Shown here piece by piece: positions 26,429-35,080 of a stretch of DNA of 64,000 nucleotides. The first letter of the stretch is position 1. Each line of letters begins with the position of its first letter. The stretch is from CAWBLP01 sp963789495. Its GTDB lineage: Bacteria > Pseudomonadota > Alphaproteobacteria > Acetobacterales > Acetobacteraceae. The position numbers were made by a program, and so were the translations under genes. The stretch spans positions 62,001-126,000 of the forward strand of contig CAWBLP010000015.1 in NCBI GenBank assembly GCA_963789495.1. Reading direction: 5' to 3'. The notes beneath the pieces are model-generated. The model did no database searches and was not told the origin of the DNA. It was given only the letters and a program-made list of their open reading frames with translations.

Positions 26429-27423
26429 CGCGACATCACGCCATCTACCGCCGCAGCTTCGGTCAGCGGATGGAAGCAGCGGGCGAAATGCCCGGGCGAC
26501 TTCTCGTCCGATGGTGGCGCCTGTTCACAGACAGCATCTGCGCGGTCGCAACGGGTACGGAAGGCGCAGCCAGGCGGCAGATCGAGCAGGCTCGGAGTCA
26601 TGCCGGGAATCTGCCGCAGCTTCTCGCCGCGATGGTTGCGCGAGGGCACGCTGCCGATCAGCCCGTGAGTGTAAGGATGCACCGGATGGTCAAGCACCGC
26701 GTCCGCCGAACCGGTTTCCACCACGCGGCCAGCATACATCACCGCGATCTCATCGGCGAGGCCCGCCACCACCGACAGATCATGCGTGATCCAGATCAGC
26801 GCCGTGCCGTGCTCCACCGCCAGCTTCTGCACCTCCGCCAGGATCTGCGCCTGGATGGTGACGTCCAGCGCGGTGGTCGGTTCATCGGCAACCAGCACAT
26901 CCGGCCGATGCAGCAAGGCGATGGCGATCGCCACCCGCTGGCGCATGCCGCCGGAGAACTGATGCGGATAGGCGGCAAGCCGTTCTTCCGGACTCGGAAT
27001 GCCAACCATGCCCAGTGCGTCGCGCGATCGCGTGCGCGCCTCGGTGCGGGAGACCTTGTCATGGGCCTGCACCGCCTCGATCATCTGCGTGTCGATGCGC
27101 AGGACCGGATTGAGCGTCATCATCGGGTCCTGGAAGATCATGGCGATGCGGTTGCCGCGCAGATGCCGCATCTCCGATTCGGACAGCTTGGCCAGATCGC
27201 GTCCCTGGTAAAGAATCGAGCCGCTGACGATGCGGCCGGGCGGATCGACCAGGCGGATGATCGAGAAGCCGGTGACCGTCTTGCCCGATCCGGACTCCCC
27301 GACCAGCCCCAGCACGCGGCCGCGCGCGATCGAGAAGGAGACGTCGTCCACTGCTGGGATCACACCGGCACGCGTGAAGAAATGCGTGCGCAGATTGCGG
27401 ACTTCGAGAGTCGGCTGGGTCAT
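26425..27423 (-). CDS. Oligopeptide/dipeptide ABC transporter ATP-binding protein (OppD/DppD type)
   Basis: A 332-aa partner ATPase. Walker A GESGSGKTV, Q-loop IFQDPMMTLNP, signature FSGGMRQRVAIAIAL, Walker B LVADEPTTALD, H-loop ITHDLS, and C-terminal HPYTHGLIGSVP with CAFRTRCDRADAVC. The ATG at 27423 overlaps the permease stop (ATGA) and supersedes longer upstream frames. The second gene downstream (OppF type) overlaps its own stop, so the operon is translationally coupled. Confidence 0.93.
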   Translation of the reverse strand: MTQPTLEVRNLRTHFFTRAGVIPAVDDVSFSIARGRVLGLVGESGSGKTVTGFSIIRLVDPPGRIVSGSILYQGRDLAKLSESEMRHLRGNRIAMIFQDPMMTLNPVLRIDTQMIEAVQAHDKVSRTEARTRSRDALGMVGIPSPEERLAAYPHQFSGGMRQRVAIAIALLHRPDVLVADEPTTALDVTIQAQILAEVQKLAVEHGTALIWITHDLSVVAGLADEIAVMYAGRVVETGSADAVLDHPVHPYTHGLIGSVPSRNHRGEKLRQIPGMTPSLLDLPPGCAFRTRCDRADAVCEQAPPSDEKSPGHFARCFHPLTEAAAVDGVMSR

Positions 27424-28343
27424 CGCTTGAGCCGCGGATTCAGCACGTCGCGCAGTTGATCGCCGACCAGATTGATCGAGACGATGGTGACCAGCAGGGC
27501 AATGCCCGGATAGAAGCTGATCCAGTATTTGCCCGACAGCATGTATTGGTAACCGTTCGCAATCAGCAGCCCGAGCGACGGCTCGGTGATGGGAACGCCG
27601 AGGCCGAGGAAGGACAGCGTCGCTTCCAATGCGATGGCGCGCGCGACCTGCTGCGTGCCGATGACGATCAGCGGCGGCAGGCAGTTCGGCAGCAGATGGC
27701 GGAACACCACGCGGTATTTCGGTAAGGCGAGGCATTCCGCAGCCTCGATATACTCGCGGCGTCGTTCCACCATTGCACTGGCGCGGACGGTGCGTGCGTA
27801 ATACGCCCATTCCACGATCACCAGCGCGAGCACGACGTTCATCACGCCCTTGCCAAGCACTGCGAGGATCATCAGGGCGACCAGGATGGATGGGAAGGAA
27901 AGCTGCAGATCGACCAGGCGCATGATGGCGGCGTCGATGCGTCCGCCGAAGTAAGCCGCCAGCAGGCCCAGCGTGGACCCGACGATACAGGCGAACAGCG
28001 CCGAACCGATACCGACTCCCAGGCTGATGCGCAGTCCGTACAGGATGCCCGAGAACATGTCGCGGCCCTGATCGTCCGTGCCGAGCAGGAAGGTGTAGCC
28101 GACGGCTGATTCGGAACCGGGCGGCAGGCGGCCATCCATGATGTCCAGCTGCGCCAGGTCGTACGGGTTTTGCGGCGTGATCCAGGATGCGAAGATCGCC
28201 AGCAGCGCGATGATGACGAACACGGCCAGCCCGCCGATCGCGAGCTTCGATGCCGCGAATTCGGCGACGAAGCGGCGAAACGGAGTTTCCTCGCGAACCG
28301 CCGGAACCGTGGCGTGCGACACGGGCGAGTCGGTTCCGCTCAT
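27420..28343 (-). CDS. Peptide/nickel-type ABC transporter permease (DppC-like)
   Basis: A 307-aa inner membrane permease with the OppC_N helix at the N-terminus (residues about 35-57) and the binding-protein-dependent transport domain after it. Family signatures are LLGTDDQGRDMFSGILYGLRISL and the EAA loop EYIEAAECLALPKYRVVFRHLLPN, ending VGDQLRDVLNPRL. Six membrane spans are expected. ATG 28343 overlaps the DppB-like stop by 4 bases. Confidence 0.92.
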   Translation of the reverse strand: MSGTDSPVSHATVPAVREETPFRRFVAEFAASKLAIGGLAVFVIIALLAIFASWITPQNPYDLAQLDIMDGRLPPGSESAVGYTFLLGTDDQGRDMFSGILYGLRISLGVGIGSALFACIVGSTLGLLAAYFGGRIDAAIMRLVDLQLSFPSILVALMILAVLGKGVMNVVLALVIVEWAYYARTVRASAMVERRREYIEAAECLALPKYRVVFRHLLPNCLPPLIVIGTQQVARAIALEATLSFLGLGVPITEPSLGLLIANGYQYMLSGKYWISFYPGIALLVTIVSINLVGDQLRDVLNPRLKR

Positions 28344-29314
28344 CCCTTGCTCTCCAGTCGAACGCGCGGATCCAGCACGGTGTAGAGTATGTCCACCACC
28401 AGGTTGATGGTGACGAACAGCAGCACGATCATCATCAGGTAGGCGACGATCACCGGACGATCCAGCACGTTGATCGAATCGATGATCAGCTTGCCCATGC
28501 CGGGCCAGGCGAACACGCTTTCCGTCACCACGGCGAAGGCGACGGTGGAGCCCAGCTCCAGCCCGACCACCGTTACCACCGGGATCATGATGTTCTTCAG
28601 CACATGCACGAAGATCACGCGCGCCGGCGTAAGACCCTTGGCGCGGGCGAACTTGATGAAGTCCATCGGCAGCGTTTCCCGCACGCCGGCGCGGGTCAGG
28701 CGCAGCACCAGTGATATGTTGAACAGCGACAGATTGAGCGCCGGCATGATCAGGTGGCGCAGACCGTCTCGGGTCAGGAACGACCATTGCACGCCGAACA
28801 GTTCCGCGGTGGTGCCGCGTCCGGTACTGGGCAGCCAGCCAAGCTGCACCGCGAACACCATGATCAGCATCAGCCCCACCCAGAACGTGGGCAGCGAGAA
28901 TCCCAGAATGCTGCCGGCCATCACCGTGCGCGACACGAAGCTTTCAGGATACAGCCCGGCATACAGACCCAACGGCAGGCCGAACACGATCGACATCAGC
29001 ACCGCGGTAACCGCCAGTTCCATCGTCGCCGGCATGCGCTGTGCGATCAACCGCAGCGCCGGCTCATTGAACACGAAGCTGCGGCCGAGGTTGCCGTGCA
29101 GGGCATCGTCCAGGAACACCAGGTACTGGCGCCACAAGGGCTGATCCAGCCCCAGATTGGCGATGATGCGGGCACGCTCCGCCTGATCGGCGTCCGGTGA
29201 AATCAGAATGTCCACCGGATTGCCGATCACGTGCACACCCAAGAAGACGATGACGGTCATCGCCAGCATGACGAAGCACGCCTGGATCAGACGGCGGATC
29301 AGCCATGTCGTCAT
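28340..29314 (-). CDS. Peptide/nickel-type ABC transporter permease (DppB-like)
   Basis: A 324-aa permease. It starts MTTWLIRRLIQA as most DppB proteins do and carries NLGLDQPLWRQY, GNLGRSFVF, an RTVMAGSILGFSLPTFWVGL segment, the EAA loop FIKFARAKGLTPARVIFVHVLKN, and ends YTVLDPRVRL. Pairs with the DppC-like product in the membrane. Only 5 bases separate it from the binding-protein gene. Confidence 0.92.
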   Translation of the reverse strand: MTTWLIRRLIQACFVMLAMTVIVFLGVHVIGNPVDILISPDADQAERARIIANLGLDQPLWRQYLVFLDDALHGNLGRSFVFNEPALRLIAQRMPATMELAVTAVLMSIVFGLPLGLYAGLYPESFVSRTVMAGSILGFSLPTFWVGLMLIMVFAVQLGWLPSTGRGTTAELFGVQWSFLTRDGLRHLIMPALNLSLFNISLVLRLTRAGVRETLPMDFIKFARAKGLTPARVIFVHVLKNIMIPVVTVVGLELGSTVAFAVVTESVFAWPGMGKLIIDSINVLDRPVIVAYLMMIVLLFVTINLVVDILYTVLDPRVRLESKG

Positions 29315-29319
29315 CGCGG

Positions 29320-30909
29320 TTAGTGTGCCGGCCGCACGCTGCTGGCGCGCGTTTCTTCATCGACGCGGGCTTCGTAGACCAGCCCTTTGCGTGTCGCCCA
29401 GATATTCTTCTGCAGGTGAATCTGCAGCACCGGCACATCGTCCATGGCAAGCTTCATGGCGTGCTGGATCATCTTTTCACGCGCGGTATCGTCCATTGTC
29501 TCCATCGCCTGGTCGATCAGCCCGTCCAGTGTGGGATTGGAGTAGCGTCCGCGATTGGCGGTGCCGAGGCCACGCTTCGGATTCCAGGTGGCAAGCTGGG
29601 CGCGCAACGGATTGAGCCCTTCACCGCTGGAAACGCCCCAACCGAGCAGGAAGATCGAAAACTCCTGCTTGCCGGCACGGGCAATGTAGTTGCTCCAGGG
29701 CAGGCCTTCCACCGTGGTCTGCACGCCGATGCGTTGCCACATCTGGGCGACCGCCTGGATGATCTTGGCATCATTCACATAACGATCGTTCGGCCCGTGC
29801 AGGGTCACGCGCAGCCCGTTGGGAAAGCCGGCTTCTGCCAGCAGGCGCTTGGCCTGTGCGGGATCGTAGGCCGGTGCCGCAACGTCCGGCGTGTAGCCGA
29901 AGCCGGTCGGCGGCAGGTACTGCCCGGTCGGGATCGCCGCCCCTTCCATCACACGCTCGTCCAGCGCGACGCGATTGATCGCCAGCGACAATGCCAGCCG
30001 GACGCGGTGGTCTTTCAGCGGGTTCTTCTCCAGCAGCTCACTATTGGGTCCACTTACGAATGGCGTCGGGCCGCTGCGAGAATGATCCATCCACAGGAAG
30101 ATCGAGCGGTTGCTGACCACCTCCGCCAACGAAACGCGGCTATCGCCACGCAGTTTCGCCAGGTCGCTCGGCGGCACGAACTCGATCACCCCGACATCGC
30201 CGGCCAGCAGGGATGCGGTTCGCGCGGCATCGTTGCTGATGATACGATAATCGACATGCTGCCAGTGCGGCTTCGTGCCCCAATAGCCGTCGAACCGTTC
30301 CATCTCGATGCGGTCGCCCGACTTGTAGGCAACCAGGCGGAACGGACCGGTGCCGATTGCATCCTTGCCGCTGTTGAAGTCCTCGCTCGCCGGATCGGGG
30401 CCGAGCCCGTGAGGGATGATGAAGACCTGCGACAGGTCGGCGGGGAGCAGCGGGTAGGGATTTGCGGTGTGCAGCCGGATCGTCCGCGGATCGACGATTT
30501 CCACCCCGGTGACCGCCTTGGTGTAGATCGAGAACGAAGCCGGGCTGTTCTTCACCCGCGGCACGCGATCCAGCGAATAGGCGACATCCTCGGCGGTGAA
30601 TTTCGCGCCGTTGTGGAAGGTCGCCTCGCGCAGCTTGAACTCCCAGGTGCGGTCGTCCTTCAACGTCCAGCTGGTTGCCAGGCCCGGAACGGCCTTGCCG
30701 CTGGCCTCGCGAGCGATCAGCCGGTCGTAGATGTTCGAATGCGCCGATTCGTTCGGTGCCAGCGTGTGGTAATGCGGGTCCATGCTGGTCACAGGCGCCG
30801 AGGAGGCGATACCCAGCGTCTGCGCGGAAGCGGCGCCCCCCGCCAGGCTGGCAAGCACGCATCCCATCCGGACCGTGGTCCCGATCTTCCCAGCCATCAT
30901 CCACCTCAT
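29320..30909 (-). CDS. Peptide/nickel-type ABC transporter substrate-binding protein (SBP_bac_5)
   Basis: A 529-aa periplasmic protein heading the operon. The signal peptide (residues about 1-29) ends GGAASAQ. The mature part has the family layout: SMDPHYHTLAPNE, VPGLATSWTLKDDRTWEFKLRE, FHNGAKFTAEDVAYSLDRV, GTGPFRLVAY, a central hinge and GYTPDVAAPAYDPAQAKRLLAEAG. The start could be at codon 1, 4 or 5 (all Met). With the four downstream genes it forms a complete importer for peptides, opines or a metal chelate. The promoter should lie in 30910-30986. Confidence 0.92.
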   Translation of the reverse strand: MRWMMAGKIGTTVRMGCVLASLAGGAASAQTLGIASSAPVTSMDPHYHTLAPNESAHSNIYDRLIAREASGKAVPGLATSWTLKDDRTWEFKLREATFHNGAKFTAEDVAYSLDRVPRVKNSPASFSIYTKAVTGVEIVDPRTIRLHTANPYPLLPADLSQVFIIPHGLGPDPASEDFNSGKDAIGTGPFRLVAYKSGDRIEMERFDGYWGTKPHWQHVDYRIISNDAARTASLLAGDVGVIEFVPPSDLAKLRGDSRVSLAEVVSNRSIFLWMDHSRSGPTPFVSGPNSELLEKNPLKDHRVRLALSLAINRVALDERVMEGAAIPTGQYLPPTGFGYTPDVAAPAYDPAQAKRLLAEAGFPNGLRVTLHGPNDRYVNDAKIIQAVAQMWQRIGVQTTVEGLPWSNYIARAGKQEFSIFLLGWGVSSGEGLNPLRAQLATWNPKRGLGTANRGRYSNPTLDGLIDQAMETMDDTAREKMIQHAMKLAMDDVPVLQIHLQKNIWATRKGLVYEARVDEETRASSVRPAH

Positions 30910-30986
30910 TTGTCTTGTGATGTCTTATAGCTGTCCCCCGATACGGTCGCCAGCTTGACCGTGATGCGATGCTTTTGAGGGAATTC

Positions 30987-32070
30987 ATGAGGATTCGCCG
31001 GGCGATCGTCATCGCCATCAGCCTGCTCACCTTGGCGTCGGGGCGTGTGCCGAACCGTGGCGCGACTACCAGATCATCGAGTGGCAGCCTCGCGACGTTC
31101 CACGGCTGCTGACGTTGAAGCGTATCGGCGTCACCGCAGGCACGGTGAATGCCAACCGGGACGGGATCGGCATCTGGCTGCCACAGCAGATCGCACCGCT
31201 GCAGGCTGCCGGGCTACGCTGATACATTGAGAATATCGCCACTGATTTTTATTCGTCGTAGCACCGCTGGACACACGGCAAGCCGGTCAACTGGCGATTT
31301 CTCGACGCGCAGCAGCACTATCGGTCGGACCCGGCGAACCCGGTCGCCCTGCAGCGTGAGCCCGGCCTGTGGGATCCGGCGTGGCGCGCCCGCATCCGCC
31401 AGCCCACAGCAACAGCATGATATCTGGCGCGCGGTGCTGTTCGGTGCACGCGGCCTGGTGTTATGGGACAGCGCCGGAACCATCGTGCAGTCCGACGCAA
31501 CATTGGGCGCCCGCGGAGGCGCCTATGCGTCCTTGTTCGCGCAGATCCATCGCATCGCGCCGCAACTGATCGACAGCGAACCGGTTACCGATCCGGTTGC
31601 CACCCTGTATTCGCCTGCGAGTTTTCGCGTCCTCTGAATGCTGGATCAACAGCCGAAGGGCGACGCCTGGCTGCAGCGCGATGCCAAGACCGAACTCGCC
31701 GACAACACCTGGCGGACCGCACTGCTCAGCTTCATGCGCTCGCTGGCTGCGCTGCATCTGCACCCACGGTTCGTGACGCCGTCGATGCTGCCGGGCTTGC
31801 GCGCGCGGCTGCTGGTGCTGCCGGATGCGGTGTGCCTGTCGGTGCAGGATGCGCGCGCAATCGGCCAGTTCGCTGCACGCGGCGGCAGCGTGGCCAGTGA
31901 TGCACGCCCCGGGACCTATGACGCGCATGGCAAGCGGCGAGCCCCGTTCGGATCGTGGCGCCGGACGATCGGGCGGCACGACCGGGGCACGTCATTCGCT
32001 TGGCGCGACAGCGACCGCTACATCCGTCGCGCGGCCTGCCGGGCGAGCCAGCCGTCACCACACCCCCGTC
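30987..32070 (+). pseudogene. Decayed glycoside hydrolase-like gene (beta-galactosidase type)
   Basis: Plus-strand remnant beginning MRIRRAIVIAISLLTLASG (signal peptide). After a frame change at a G run near 31040, RDYQIIEWQPRDVPRLLTLKR and GIGIWLPQQIAPLQAAGLR follow. In-frame TGA (31220-31222) and TAG codons interrupt YIENIATDFYSS and HRWTHGKPVNWRFLDA. Later pieces are IWRAVLFGARGLVLWDSAG, DPVATLYSPASFRVL-stop-MLDQQPKGD and FVTPSMLPGLRARLLVLPDA. The order resembles GH42-like beta-galactosidases with a trimerisation domain, but the match is loose. The 3' end is cut off by cfa, which converges on it. Confidence 0.55.
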
Positions 32071-33328
32071 AGCAATCCTTGTCGCCGGCCAGGACGGTGC
32101 GCCGCGCATCTGCATTGGCGGCCGCTTCGGCCACTGCGATGTAGTCGCGGGTCAGCGGCACCGCGGCCCTGTCGTGCGCGAGCTGGATCTGGAACACCAT
32201 GCCGTCTTCCCGTCGGAACGAGAGCTCCGCCCCGCTGAGGTAGAACTCGAACATCCGACAAAACCGCTCATCGTACAGCGAGGCGATTGCGTCGCGATTG
32301 GCGGCGAAACGCCAGCGCCAGTGGCGCAGCGTCTCGGCATAGTGGAGCCGCAGGATTTCGATGTCGGTGGTGATCAGGCCACTGCGTTCGATCGTCGGCA
32401 TCACCTCGGACAGCGCCGGACAATAGCCGCCCGGGAAAATGTATTTGGCGATCCAGGAATTGGTGTTGCCCGGTCCCTCGGTCCGGCCGATCGCGTGCAG
32501 CAGCGCGACGCCATCCGGCTTCAGGCTGCGCGCCACAATGTCGAAGAAGCTGCGATAATGGTTCACGCCGACATGCTCGAACATGCCCACCGATACGATC
32601 CGGTCGAAGCTTCGATCCATCGCCCGATAATCGAGCAGCTCGAAATTCACCCGGTCCTGTAGACCTTCCGCGGCGGCACGGCTGCGCGCTTCGGCCAGTT
32701 GCTCACGTGACAGGGTGATCCCGGTAACCCGTGCGCCGTAGTCCCGCGCCAGGGTCAGTGCCATTCCGCCCCAGCCGCAGCCGATATCCAGCACGGTCAG
32801 ATCAGGCCGGTCCAGGCAGAGCTTCGCGGCGATGTGCCGCTTCTTGGCAAGCTGCGCCTCTTCCAGGGTTTCGTCCCCCTTGGGGAAATAGGCGCAGGAA
32901 TATTGCCGGTCGCGGTCCAGGAACAGGCTGTACAGGCGGCCATTCAAATCATAGTGATGTGCGACATTACGCTGTGCCCGCGGCGCCGGATTGTATTGGT
33001 CCAGCCGGCGGCGGATGCGGCCGAGCCTGGCGCGCAACTGGGTGAAGGGAAGCTGTTTGCTGTTATGGACGAGATTGCTTATCAGCAAATCGAGCAATTC
33101 GTAAATACTACAATTCTCCGGCACCAAAGTGCCGTTCATGTAGCATTCGCCCACTCCGAGCGCCGGGTTCAGTACCAGTCTTCGGATAGTGTTGTGGTCT
33201 CGCACGCTCATTGTGGCGTGCGCCCCGGATGTTCCACCGTATTCCTGGGTCCGTCCATCAGGCCATCTGACGGTTAGCCGTCCGATGGTAATGAAGCGCC
33301 TCAGGATTGAGTCGAGGATCCCCTGCAT
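32069..33328 (-). CDS. cfa: Cyclopropane-fatty-acyl-phospholipid synthase family methyltransferase
   Basis: A 419-aa SAM-dependent enzyme that methylenates cis double bonds of membrane phospholipid acyl chains. The SAM site is VLDIGCGWGGMAL, with YDLNGRLYSLFLD and CAYFPKGDETLEEAQ before it, and SVGMFEHVGVNHYRSFF, RTEGPGNTNSWIAKYIFPGGY and LRLHYAETLRHWRWRF after, all characteristic of CFA synthases. The N-terminal lipid-binding region (1-110) is present, so length is complete. The ATG at 33328 starts it. A monocistronic gene between the glycosidase remnant and the ribosomal protein operon. Confidence 0.92.
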   Translation of the reverse strand: MQGILDSILRRFITIGRLTVRWPDGRTQEYGGTSGAHATMSVRDHNTIRRLVLNPALGVGECYMNGTLVPENCSIYELLDLLISNLVHNSKQLPFTQLRARLGRIRRRLDQYNPAPRAQRNVAHHYDLNGRLYSLFLDRDRQYSCAYFPKGDETLEEAQLAKKRHIAAKLCLDRPDLTVLDIGCGWGGMALTLARDYGARVTGITLSREQLAEARSRAAAEGLQDRVNFELLDYRAMDRSFDRIVSVGMFEHVGVNHYRSFFDIVARSLKPDGVALLHAIGRTEGPGNTNSWIAKYIFPGGYCPALSEVMPTIERSGLITTDIEILRLHYAETLRHWRWRFAANRDAIASLYDERFCRMFEFYLSGAELSFRREDGMVFQIQLAHDRAAVPLTRDYIAVAEAAANADARRTVLAGDKDC

Positions 33329-33427
33329 CGCCCTATACCCATCTCCATTGATCCAGAGATGGACACAGATTGACTGAAGCCGGGGCGTCCCGTCAAAACT
33401 GCTTTCGCGAGATGCCGCGGGAGTGGA

Positions 33428-33454
33428 GGCCGGTTCCGAAATGAGGAACCGGCC
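33428..33454 (-). terminator. Probable terminator hairpin after rplI
   Basis: A perfect 10-bp stem, GGCCGGTTCC paired with GGAACCGGCC around a 7-base loop GAAATGA, lies 12 bases downstream of the rplI stop in the direction of transcription. There is no long T-run, as is common in GC-rich genomes, so termination efficiency is uncertain. Confidence 0.55.
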
Positions 33455-33465
33455 GGTTCGTCACA

Positions 33466-34038
33466 TCAGTTGCCAGGCTGCTCCTGGTCGGTTTCCGCCT
33501 GGAGCATCGCTTCCAGGTCCATTGTCTCGTCTTCTTCCTCGACTTCCCCGAGCGCTTCGCCGCGTGCCTGGCGCTGTGCCTCTTCCGGGCTGCGGGCAAC
33601 GTTCACGGTGACCGGGATCGACACCTCGGGGTGCAGCACGACACGGACCGGGACCAGGCCGAGCATTTTGATCGGCTGTTCCAGCACCACCTGCTGGCGG
33701 GTGATGGTCAGCCCGGCTTCGGTGGTCGCGTCCGCGATGTCGCGGGCGGAAACCGAGCCGTACAGGCTGCCCGACTCGCCGGCCTGGCGGATGATCACCA
33801 CGGAGAGGCCGGTGACCCGTTCGGCAACCCGTTCGGCTTCCTCGCGGCGCTTCAGGTTCTGCGCCTCGAGCTGGTGACGCTGCTCCTCGAAATGGGCGAG
33901 GTTGTCCTTGGTGGCGCGCAGCGCCTTTTTCTCGGGCAGCAGGTAGTTGCGGGCGAAGCCGGGCTTCACCTTCACCCGATCGCCCATCTGCCCCAGCTTT
34001 TCCACGCGCTGGAGCAGGATCAGTTCCACGGCGGCCAT
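33466..34038 (-). CDS. rplI: 50S ribosomal protein L9
   Basis: A 190-aa ribosomal protein. The N-terminal domain is diagnostic: VELILLQRVEKLGQMGDRVKVKPGFARNYLLPEKKA. A long helix follows, then the C-terminal domain (SGSLYGSVSARDIADA, LEQPIKMLGLVPVRVVLHPEV). A 30-residue acidic tail beyond the usual end is seen in many alphaproteobacteria. Third gene of rpsF-rpsR-rplI, 10 bases after rpsR. Confidence 0.97.
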   Translation of the reverse strand: MAAVELILLQRVEKLGQMGDRVKVKPGFARNYLLPEKKALRATKDNLAHFEEQRHQLEAQNLKRREEAERVAERVTGLSVVIIRQAGESGSLYGSVSARDIADATTEAGLTITRQQVVLEQPIKMLGLVPVRVVLHPEVSIPVTVNVARSPEEAQRQARGEALGEVEEEDETMDLEAMLQAETDQEQPGN

Positions 34039-34048
34039 GATGGGCTCC

Positions 34049-34324
34049 TCAGCTCACGGTATAGGGCAGCAGCGCCAGGAAGCGGGCGCGCTTGATCGCC
34101 AGGGCCAGCGCGCGCTGCTTCTTGGCGGAGACCGCGGTGATGCGGCTGGGCACGATCTTGCCGCGCTCGGACAGGAAGCGGGACAGCAGCCGCACGTCCT
34201 TGTAGTCGATCACCGGCGCATTCGGGCCGGAGAACGGGCAGGACTTGCGGCGGCGATAGAATGGGCGGCGGGCGCCGACCGCGGCGCGGCGGGCGGCGGG
34301 ATTGACTTCGGTGGTGTCTGACAT
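34049..34324 (-). CDS. rpsR: 30S ribosomal protein S18
   Basis: A 91-aa protein. Core segments are RRKSCPFSGPNAPVIDYKDVRLLSRFLSERGKIVPSRI (read as consecutive short pieces) and the basic end KKQRALALAIKRARFLALLPY. It lies 6 bases after rpsF. In the ribosome it binds next to S6. Confidence 0.97.
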   Translation of the reverse strand: MSDTTEVNPAARRAAVGARRPFYRRRKSCPFSGPNAPVIDYKDVRLLSRFLSERGKIVPSRITAVSAKKQRALALAIKRARFLALLPYTVS

Positions 34325-34330
34325 CGTCGC

Positions 34331-34795
34331 TTACTCCTCGATCCCGCCACGGTTGTCGTCCCGGCTGTCGTCGCGGGCGCGGAATTCCTCACGGTCATCG
34401 AAGCCGCGGCGGCGGCCGCTCTCGAACCGGCCGGCCGGCTTCGGGCCGCGGAAGCTGCGCTCGCGATCGTCCGACTTGCGCGACAGGATGGCGGACGGGG
34501 CCTCATCGATGGTCTCGACGCGCAGGGTCATGAAGCGCAGCACGTCCTCGTTCAGCCGCAGCTGACGCTCCATCTCGGTGATGAAGGGCGGCATCGCGTC
34601 CAGGCCCATCAGTGTGTAATGGCCCTTGCGGTTCTTCTTGATCCGGTAGGCTAGGCCACGCAGGCCCCAATACTCGCGCTTTTTCATGGCGCCACCCTCG
34701 GCTTCGAGCCGGGCGGCGATGTCGTCGACGATGGTGTCGACCTGCTGTTGAGTCACGTCGTTGCGTGCGATCATCACGCATTCATAAAGTGGCAT
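34331..34795 (-). CDS. rpsF: 30S ribosomal protein S6
   Basis: A 154-aa protein. It starts MPLYECVMIARNDVTQQQVD and contains EYWGLRGLAYRIKKNRKGHYTLM and LRLNEDVLRFMTLRVE, the S6 core (residues 1-95). The rest is a long Arg/Asp-rich, low-complexity tail (residues 110-154) typical of alphaproteobacterial S6. The ATG at 34795 is chosen because the protein family begins there. Confidence 0.97.
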   Translation of the reverse strand: MPLYECVMIARNDVTQQQVDTIVDDIAARLEAEGGAMKKREYWGLRGLAYRIKKNRKGHYTLMGLDAMPPFITEMERQLRLNEDVLRFMTLRVETIDEAPSAILSRKSDDRERSFRGPKPAGRFESGRRRGFDDREEFRARDDSRDDNRGGIEE

Positions 34796-35013
34796 CTGTG
34801 CTCCCTCTGGCTGGTGGCCCGGGCCGGGATTGGCCACGCCCGCTGATCGGGCGCTGGGCATAGCCGGGGCGGGTGCCACCACCCCGGCAGGGAAGCCGCG
34901 GCGTTAAGCACGGATCGACCGGTGGCGCAACCGCGCGGCATGTGCCCGAACCGAGGTGACGGCGCCGACGCGTGTCACCTGATGTTTGCGCCGATGATGT
35001 TTGCGCCGACACC

Positions 35014-35027
35014 TTGACGCACATCAA
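35014..35027 (+). promoter_or_regulatory. FNR/FixK-type regulator binding box
   Basis: TTGAC-GCAC-ATCAA is a near-perfect match to the dyad TTGAT-N4-ATCAA bound by FNR, FixK and related CRP-family regulators. It is centred about 60 bases upstream of the ATG at 35081, compatible with class II activation if transcription starts near 35062. Immediately upstream (34980-35009) GATGTTTGCGCC occurs twice, 15 bases apart. Confidence 0.6.
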
Positions 35028-35080
35028 GGCGCCGCTCCACCGCGATGCGCTTCAATGCGCCTGCCAGCAAGGAGCCGACG

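Noticed and set aside
31220..31637. TGA read as tryptophan in the glycosidase-like gene
   Set aside because: Neighbouring genes use TGA as a normal stop, and this gene also has a TAG and frameshifts. Ordinary pseudogene decay explains it.
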